Assembly (NCBI GenBank): GCA_025464695.1
Contig: JAODNQ010000163.1
Coordinates: 1 to 11,285 of the forward strand
DNA length: 11,285 bases
Direction: 5' to 3'
From: Frankiales bacterium
GTDB taxonomy: Bacteria > Actinomycetota > Actinomycetes > Mycobacteriales > SCTD01
The notes beneath the pieces were generated by a model that worked only from the letters and a program-made list of their open reading frames with translations, did no database searches and was not told where the DNA came from. Shown here piece by piece: positions 7,139 through 11,285 of this stretch. The position numbers and the translations under genes are program-made. Numbering within the stretch: the first letter of the stretch is position 1; the number at the start of each line of letters is the position of its first letter.

Positions 7139-7195
7139 CGCAGGCCGGGGCGCTCGTCAGCTCGCGGGACGAGGGTCGGGTGGCACGCTGCGCCC

Positions 7196-7432
7196 ATGAA
7201 GAGCCTCACGTGCACCCAGCTGGGCGGACCCTGCGACCTCGCCCTCTCCGGCAAGGACGCGGACGACATCGTCAAGGCGCAGGACCGCCACCTCAGGGAG
7301 GCGGTGGCCGCGGGCGATGCCGCCCACGAGCCGGCTCTCCGGGAGATGAAGGGCCGCTGGAAGCACCCGGTCGCGGGCATGGGCTGGTACCGCAAGGTGA
7401 AGAAGGACGTCGCCGCCCTGCCCGAGGCCTGA
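7196..7432 (+). CDS. Small DUF1059-like protein, function unknown
   Basis: This is a 78-residue soluble protein beginning MKSLTCTQLGGPCDLALSG, with two cysteines (C6, C13) seven residues apart. A charged helix follows (DADDIVKAQDRHLREA, 21-36), then an Ala/Asp linker, a helix ending in MKGRW, and a C-terminal GWYRKVKKDVAALPEA. The layout (an MK-L-C-QLGG-C start, a helix, a GD-AH turn, and W--K---ALP near the end) matches small environmental bacterial proteins often annotated DUF1059 or hypothetical. No export signal is present, although it follows two protease genes by 57 bp. No clear ribosome site lies upstream of the ATG. Function is unknown; the cysteine pair could bind metal or form a disulphide. 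Confidence 0.84.
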   Translation: MKSLTCTQLGGPCDLALSGKDADDIVKAQDRHLREAVAAGDAAHEPALREMKGRWKHPVAGMGWYRKVKKDVAALPEA

Positions 7433-7433
7433 G

Positions 7434-7451
7434 CCGGGACCCCTGACCCGG
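7434..7451. terminator. Possible bidirectional terminator between convergent genes
   Basis: CCGGG (7434-7438) can pair with CCCGG (7447-7451) across an 8-nt loop, in the 21-bp gap between the stops of two convergent genes. It is short and lacks a T-tract. Confidence 0.3.
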
Positions 7452-7453
7452 GA

Positions 7454-8455
7454 CTACGGGCGCTGCGCGGGGCTCTTCGTCAGGGAGGGGTCGGTGATGA
7501 CGACGCCGGCCAGCACCTGGTTCACGGCGTCGAACAGGTCGTCGTCGAGGGCCTTGCCGGCGGCCGCGGCGTTGTCGCGGACCTGCTCGGGCCGCGACGC
7601 GCCGACGATGGCGCTGGAGACGTTCGGGTTGTGCAGCACCCAGGCGACGGCCAGCTGGGCGAGCGTCAGGCCGGCGTCGGCGGCGAGCGGCGTCAGGGCC
7701 TGGACGGCGGTGAGGACGTCGTCGCGCAGCCAGCGGGCGATCATCTTGTCCCCACCGGCAGCGTCGGTGGCGCGGGAGCCCTCGGGCGGCGCCTGTCCCG
7801 GCAGGTACTTGCCGGTGAGCACGCCCTGGGCGATCGGCGACCAGACGACCTGGCCGACGCCCTCGCGCTCGCACAGCGGCACGACCTCGGCCTCGATGAC
7901 CCGGTAGAGCGCCGAGTACTGCGGCTGGTTCGAGACGATCCGGTCCAGGCCCATCTGGTCGGCGATCTTCAGGGCGCGGCTGATCTCCTCCGCCTTCCAC
8001 TCGCTGACGCCGATGTAGTGCACCTTGCCGGCGCGCACGAGGTCGTCGAAGGCCCGGAGCGTCTCGTCGAGCGGGGTCTCGTGGTCGAACCGGTGCGCCT
8101 GGTACAGGTCGATGTGGTCGGTCCGCAGCCGCTTCAGCGAGGCGTTGCAGCTCTCGACGATGTGCTTGCGGGACAGGCCGCGGTCGTTCCTGCCGGGGCC
8201 GGTCGGCCAGTAGACCTTGGTGAACAGCTCGTAGGACTCGCGCCGCACGCCCTTGAGCGCGTCGCCGAGGATGCTCTCGGCCTTGGTCTGCGCGTAGACG
8301 TCGGCGGTGTCGAAGGTCGTGATCCCGACCTCGAGGGCCTCCTTCACGCAGGCGGTCGCCGCGTCGGCTTCCACCTGGGAGCCGTGGGTCAGCCAGTTCC
8401 CGTAGCTGATCTCGCTGACGTACATGCCGCTGCGTCCGAGGCGCCGGTGCTCCAT
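7454..8455 (-). CDS. Aldo/keto reductase, potassium-channel beta-subunit-like class
   Basis: This is a 333-residue cytoplasmic NADPH-dependent oxidoreductase with a TIM-barrel fold. The catalytic tetrad is visible as D49 and Y54 (FDTADVYA), K80 (LFTKVYW) and H121 (YQAHRFD). The cofactor-binding end is intact: SNQPQYSALYR (175-185), WSPIAQGVLTGKY (205-217) and GASRPEQVRDN (285-295). The length and the NDRGLSRKHI signature (90-99) match the Kv-beta/YghZ-like branch that reduces small aldehydes and ketones. The ATG at 8455-8453 starts the canonical MEHRRLGRSGMYVSEI strand. No ribosome site is present, but TAGGGT ends 7 nt upstream, so a leaderless transcript is likely. It is divergent from the Ig-like gene and convergent with the DUF1059-like gene. 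The native substrate cannot be inferred. Confidence 0.95.
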   Translation of the reverse strand: MEHRRLGRSGMYVSEISYGNWLTHGSQVEADAATACVKEALEVGITTFDTADVYAQTKAESILGDALKGVRRESYELFTKVYWPTGPGRNDRGLSRKHIVESCNASLKRLRTDHIDLYQAHRFDHETPLDETLRAFDDLVRAGKVHYIGVSEWKAEEISRALKIADQMGLDRIVSNQPQYSALYRVIEAEVVPLCEREGVGQVVWSPIAQGVLTGKYLPGQAPPEGSRATDAAGGDKMIARWLRDDVLTAVQALTPLAADAGLTLAQLAVAWVLHNPNVSSAIVGASRPEQVRDNAAAAGKALDDDLFDAVNQVLAGVVITDPSLTKSPAQRP

Positions 8456-8462
8456 GACCGCG

Positions 8463-8472
8463 ACCCTAGCCT
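8463..8472. promoter_or_regulatory. Overlapping divergent -10 boxes for two leaderless genes
   Basis: On the minus strand TAGGGT (8468-8463) is followed by 7 nt and the ATG at 8455. On the plus strand TAGCCT (8467-8472) is followed by 6 nt and the GTG at 8479. Both fit TANNNT at the spacing of leaderless actinobacterial starts, and they share the TA step at 8467-8468. No clear -35 is seen on either side. Confidence 0.55.
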
Positions 8473-8478
8473 CGGGGC

Positions 8479-9018
8479 GTGCCCTCCCGCCGCCTCGCCG
8501 TCGCCGCCCTGCTGCTCGCCGTCGCGGGGCTCGCCGCCGTCCTCACGGCGACCTCCGGCGGCTCCGCCCTCGTGCTCGAGGGGCTGCCCAAGGGCGCGCT
8601 CGACGCCCAGGACGTCGCGACGACGACGGTCTCGGTGCGGACGGAGGGTGCGGCCCGGCTGCTGCTCGACCGCCGTGAGGTGGCGCGCACCCGTGGCGGG
8701 GCCCTGACGGCGCCGCTGCGGGGCCTGCGGGACGGCCGGCACGTCCTGGTCGTCGAGACCGACCGGGGGCTGCTGCCCGGCGCGCGCCGCACGAGCACCG
8801 CGTTCGCGGTCGACACCGTGCCCCCGCAGCTGCGGCTCGCGGGCGCCACCGGCCGGGCCGAGGACGCCGTGCACCTGGCCACCGACGAGGGCCGCGACGT
8901 CGAGCTCGGCCCCGACGGCTCCTTCACCCTCCCGCCCGGGACGCGTGGCCTGGTCGCCGTCGACGACGCCGGCAACCGGACGGTGCTGGCGGTGGCGCAG
9001 CCGGCTACTGGTAGGTGA
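8479..9018 (+). CDS. Membrane-anchored Ig-like domain protein, function unknown
   Basis: This is a 179-residue protein with a basic N-terminus (MPSRR) and one hydrophobic segment (6-24, LAVAALLLAVAGLAAVL), acting as a signal anchor or uncleaved signal. The rest is beta-rich and extracellular. LRDGRHVLVVETDRG (83-97) followed by FAVDTVPP (109-116) is the end of one bacterial Ig-like unit. A second, shorter unit runs to VAVDDAGNRTVLAVA (159-173). In some actinobacterial proteins I recall, similar Ig-like units precede a predicted glycoside hydrolase domain; none is present here. There is no ribosome site, but the GTG is 6 nt after TAGCCT, supporting a leaderless start. Its 3' end overlaps the convergent lipoprotein gene by 14 bp, which hints that the two have been neighbours for some time. 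It is presumably a cell-surface binding or scaffold protein. Confidence 0.83.
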   Translation: MPSRRLAVAALLLAVAGLAAVLTATSGGSALVLEGLPKGALDAQDVATTTVSVRTEGAARLLLDRREVARTRGGALTAPLRGLRDGRHVLVVETDRGLLPGARRTSTAFAVDTVPPQLRLAGATGRAEDAVHLATDEGRDVELGPDGSFTLPPGTRGLVAVDDAGNRTVLAVAQPATGR

Positions 9019-9973
9019 TCAGCTGCGGCTGCGGCACCAGGGCCATCGCCTCGGCGGGTGTCATGAGGTCGGTGTCCTCGTCGTAGAACAGCTTGAAGGC
9101 GTTGACGAACTGCGGGGTCCGCGAGTGCAGGATCCCGTAGGTCTCCTTCTTCGACCCCTGCGACCCGAAGCCGTCGACGTGCAGCACGGTGGCCAGGCCC
9201 GGGCGGTCGACGATCCGGTCGCGGTCGGGCAGCTGGTAGCTCTTGAACTGGTGGATCATGAAGATCTTCTCCGGCAGCCGGTTCTTCAGGGTCAGGTTCG
9301 CCAGGTAGCTGGACACGTTGTTGATCGGCGTGGCGCCGCTGCTGCCGATCTGCCGCAGCGGCCGCTGGTCGGCGGTCAGCTTCCACTCGGGGTCGAGGGC
9401 GACGCCGACCTCGGGCTGCAGCAGGGCCTGCTCGTACTGCTCCACCTGGTCCAGGAACTCGGCGCGGCCCGGCTGGAAGTCGAGGATGACGAGCATCTTG
9501 TTCTTGCGCGCGACCTCGACGTACCGCATGACCTCGGCGACCGGCAGCCGCGTGCTGTAGAGCCCGTCGGGCCCCGGCCGCGCCGCCGCCACGGTGGTGA
9601 TGAGCTCGAAGGCCGGCAGCACGGGCTTGCCGGCGGCCGGCTGGAACGGGATCGCCGCCTGCAGCGTGCGGCGGGCTGCGACCTCCGGCCCGGTCTCGCC
9701 CAGGACACCGAGCGCGCCGGTGCCGGCCGTGCCGTAGTACGCGACGACGACGTGCTTCGGGAAGATCGACCGGCCGCCGCGGGGCAGCTGCTGCGGCGGA
9801 CCGACGGGGGCCGTCGTCACGGTCGACGTCGCGGGAGCGCCGGCGGACGCGGGAGCGGTGCCGGGATCGGCCGCCGCCGTCCGCTCGGACGGGGACGACG
9901 ACGAGGACGTGCACGCGGGCAGCAGCAGCGCGGCCAGCAGCGGGAGAGCGAGGGGCAGACGGCGGCGGCGCAC
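9005..9973 (-). CDS. Lipoprotein with predicted TIM-barrel-like domain, function unknown
   Basis: This is a 322-residue lipoprotein. The signal is MRRRRLPLALPLLAALLLPA with lipobox LPAC and acylated C21, followed by a low-complexity Ser/Thr/Ala/Pro tether to about residue 66. The globular part has blocks typical of barrel strands with acidic ends: HVVVAYYG (74-81), FELITTVA (122-129), LVILDFQPGRA (161-171, D165), VALDPEWKL (191-199, D194/E196), FMIHQF (238-243) and LHVDGFGSQGSKKETY (264-279, D267). I recognise this ordered pattern from uncharacterised actinobacterial proteins; a glycosidase-like fold is an inference. GTG 9973 was chosen because it gives an ideal lipoprotein signal and lies 6 nt after TACCGT (9985-9980). 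The gene ends within the convergent Ig-like gene. It is likely attached to the outer face of the membrane. Confidence 0.9.
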   Translation of the reverse strand: MRRRRLPLALPLLAALLLPACTSSSSSPSERTAAADPGTAPASAGAPATSTVTTAPVGPPQQLPRGGRSIFPKHVVVAYYGTAGTGALGVLGETGPEVAARRTLQAAIPFQPAAGKPVLPAFELITTVAAARPGPDGLYSTRLPVAEVMRYVEVARKNKMLVILDFQPGRAEFLDQVEQYEQALLQPEVGVALDPEWKLTADQRPLRQIGSSGATPINNVSSYLANLTLKNRLPEKIFMIHQFKSYQLPDRDRIVDRPGLATVLHVDGFGSQGSKKETYGILHSRTPQFVNAFKLFYDEDTDLMTPAEAMALVPQPQLITYQ

Positions 9974-9979
9974 CGGGAG

Positions 9980-9985
9980 ACGGTA
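9980..9985 (-). promoter_or_regulatory. Leaderless -10 box for the lipoprotein gene
   Basis: TACCGT on the minus strand (9985-9980), followed by 6 nt and the GTG at 9973. It lies in the 41-bp gap after the DUF3043 gene, where no ribosome site is visible. Confidence 0.45.
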
Positions 9986-10014
9986 GCGGCGGCGGGGCTG
10001 CCGGGAGCGGCGGG

Positions 10015-10530
10015 CTAGGGCGTGTCGCCGGGCTGGGCCTGCGGCGGCGGCATCCGGAACCGGCGCAGCACCGTGGAGCGCAGCAGCGCGTAGCCGACGT
10101 GGCGCAGGAGCTTCGGCTCCGACGGGTGCCGGGCTACGAGCGTCTTGCGGACCCGCAGGCCCAGCAGCAGGAAGTCGACGACGACGGCGACCAGGCCGAC
10201 GGCCCAGACCCGGCTGGCCACCGAGTAGACGGTGTCGTTGCCGGCGAGCTGGGCCAGGACGAGCAGCACGGCGATCGGCAGGAGCAGCACACCGACGTTG
10301 CGGCGGCTGTCGACGACGTCGCGGACCAGCCGGCGGACCGGCCCCTGGTCGCGGGGGAGCAGGGCCGACTCGTCGTGCGCGACGTAGCCCGCCCGCACGC
10401 CCTTGCGGCCGGCCTTCCCCTGCTCGCGCAGCCGGGCCGCCGCCTCCTTGCGCGTCTGCGGGGGCGGGGCGACCGGCCCCCGGGCGGCGGCGGAGCGCTT
10501 CGGGGTCGGCCGGCCCTTGGGTGAGGTCAC
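10015..10530 (-). CDS. DUF3043 family membrane protein
   Basis: This is a 171-residue protein of the actinobacterial DUF3043 family. The basic, Pro-rich N-terminus MTSPKGRPTPKRSAAA and the following QTRKEAAARLREQGKAGRKG region (25-44) are characteristic. Two hydrophobic helices follow at about 79-96 (VGVLLLPIAVLLVLAQLA) and 108-126 (VWAVGLVAVVVDFLLLGLR), then a basic C-terminal tail (RVRKTLVARHP). Both ends are likely cytoplasmic; function is unknown. GTG 10530 overlaps the nadA stop by 4 nt (GTGA), so it can be translated by coupling to nadA. It also sits 6 nt after TAGTCT, so a separate leaderless transcript is possible. The pairing with nadA is, to my knowledge, common in actinobacteria. 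Confidence 0.9.
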   Translation of the reverse strand: MTSPKGRPTPKRSAAARGPVAPPPQTRKEAAARLREQGKAGRKGVRAGYVAHDESALLPRDQGPVRRLVRDVVDSRRNVGVLLLPIAVLLVLAQLAGNDTVYSVASRVWAVGLVAVVVDFLLLGLRVRKTLVARHPSEPKLLRHVGYALLRSTVLRRFRMPPPQAQPGDTP

Positions 10531-11285
10531 GCCCGAAGACTAGGAGCAGGCAGCGCACCCACGCCCGGCAGCGCGAGCATCTGGTCCAGGGCCGCCCTCG
10601 CCTCGCGGGCGGTCTGCGGCTCGACCTCGATGCGGTTCGGCACGCGTCCCGCGACGAGCTCCTCGAGCGTCCACACCAGGTGCGGCAGGTCGATCCGGTT
10701 CATCGTGGAGCAGTAGCAGACGTCCTTGTCGAGGAACACGACCGTCTTGTCGGGGTGGGCGTTCGCGAGCCGCCGCACCAGGTTGAGCTCGGTGCCGATG
10801 GCCCACGCCGAGCCGGCCGGGGCGGCGTCGAGCGCCTGGATGATGAACTCGGTGGAGCCGACCATGTCGGCGGCCTCGACGACCTCGTTGGTGCACTCGG
10901 GGTGGACCAGGACCGTGACGCCCGGGACGCGCTCGCGGACCTCGGTGACCGAGCGGGTGGTGAAGCGCCCGTGGACCGAGCAGTGGCCCTTCCACAGGAT
11001 CATCTTCGCGTCGCGGAGCTGCTGGACGGTCAGCCCGCCCTGCGGCTTGTGCGGGTCGTAGAGCACGCAGTCGGCGAGCGTCAGGCCCATCTCGCGGACG
11101 GCGGTGTTGCGGCCGAGGTGCTGGTCGGGCAGGAACAGGACCTTGCCCGCCTTCTCGAACGCCCACGTGAGGGCGGTCTTCGCGTTCGAGGAGGTGCAGA
11201 CGGTCCCGCCGTGCCGGCCGGTGAAGGCCTTGATGGCGGCCGAGGAGTTCATGTAGGTCACGGGGACGACGTCGTCGGCGACCCC
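10527..11285 (-). CDS. nadA: Quinolinate synthase NadA, 5' end outside window
   Basis: This is the C-terminal 252 residues of NadA, which condenses iminoaspartate (made by NadB) with dihydroxyacetone phosphate to give quinolinate, the precursor of NAD. It is a cytoplasmic [4Fe-4S] enzyme. Visible hallmarks, in order: VTYMNSSAAIKAFTGRHGG, the first cluster cysteine in TVCTSSNA, LFLPDQHLGRN, MILWKGHCSVHGRF, the second cysteine in VHPECTNEV, STEFII, AIGTELNLVRRLA and the third cysteine region CYCSTMNRIDLPHLVWTLE. The frame stays open to the right edge, where eight more codons (GVADDVVP) precede the first internal ATG/GTG, so the real start lies beyond 11285. All motifs expected in this part are intact. 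The stop overlaps the start of the DUF3043 gene. Confidence 0.98.
   Translation of the reverse strand, partial: GVADDVVPVTYMNSSAAIKAFTGRHGGTVCTSSNAKTALTWAFEKAGKVLFLPDQHLGRNTAVREMGLTLADCVLYDPHKPQGGLTVQQLRDAKMILWKGHCSVHGRFTTRSVTEVRERVPGVTVLVHPECTNEVVEAADMVGSTEFIIQALDAAPAGSAWAIGTELNLVRRLANAHPDKTVVFLDKDVCYCSTMNRIDLPHLVWTLEELVAGRVPNRIEVEPQTAREARAALDQMLALPGVGALPAPSLRA
10537..10542 (-). promoter_or_regulatory. Candidate internal -10 box within the nadA 3' end
   Basis: TAGTCT on the minus strand (10542-10537), with 6 nt to the GTG at 10530. It lies inside the last codons of nadA (PSLRA end), so it would give the DUF3043 gene its own leaderless transcript. Confidence 0.4.

Noticed and set aside
5458..7446. 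Plus-strand frame overlapping the subtilase in another register
   Set aside because: Its product is Arg/Gly-rich with no motif; the subtilase frame has a complete triad.
7631..8707. Long plus-strand frame opposite the aldo/keto reductase
   Set aside because: It is Val/Asp/Gly/Leu-rich antisense translation, and the reductase has all catalytic residues.
8466..9914. Minus-strand frame across the Ig-like and lipoprotein genes
   Set aside because: It is out of register with the lipoprotein frame, Arg/Pro-rich and without domain signatures.
10099..10524. Plus-strand frame opposite the DUF3043 gene
   Set aside because: It is low-complexity antisense; the minus-strand product matches DUF3043 with two membrane helices.

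Overview
The window looks like chromosomal DNA from a high-GC actinobacterium. Nearly every codon ends in G or C. Several family-level markers point the same way: an MBL-CobU fusion, a DUF3043 membrane protein next to nadA, GTG starts, and start codons placed 6-7 nt after TANNNT boxes, as in leaderless actinobacterial mRNAs. The genus cannot be fixed from the sequence alone. No tRNA, rRNA, CRISPR array, insertion sequence or phage gene was seen. Coding is dense; the longest gap is 119 bp.

Left part (1-1738, minus strand): end of a cobalamin lower-ligand operon. A metallo-beta-lactamase/CobU fusion (cobinamide kinase/guanylyltransferase) overlaps by 4 nt a CobT-like gene that runs off the left edge. 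The CobT-like product is shortened and lacks recognisable core motifs. A perfect 47-bp direct repeat links the extreme left edge to the inside of cobU.

Middle part (1780-7432, plus strand): a small conserved protein and a GNAT acetyltransferase are arranged as a tight pair. Two large secreted proteases follow: a metzincin-like zinc protease with EF-hand-like and thrombospondin type 3 calcium motifs, then a subtilisin-type serine protease with three fibronectin-III-like units. A small DUF1059-like protein closes the run.

Right part: an aldo/keto reductase (minus) and a membrane-anchored Ig-like protein (plus) diverge from a 23-bp gap in which both -10 boxes appear to share the same TA step. 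The Ig-like gene converges on, and overlaps by 14 bp, a lipoprotein of a predicted TIM-barrel-like family. On the minus strand beyond it come a DUF3043 two-helix membrane protein and nadA (quinolinate synthase), the latter cut by the right edge; these two overlap by 4 nt.

Housekeeping cofactor genes (cob at one end, nadA at the other) thus flank a cell-surface and secreted block: two proteases, an Ig-like anchored protein and a lipoprotein. I infer that this block is the variable part of the locus. No clearly new multi-gene system is evident. The best leads are the repeat and degenerate CobT at the left edge, the unusual zinc-protease motif, the shared divergent leaderless promoter, and the uncharacterised lipoprotein/Ig-like pair.
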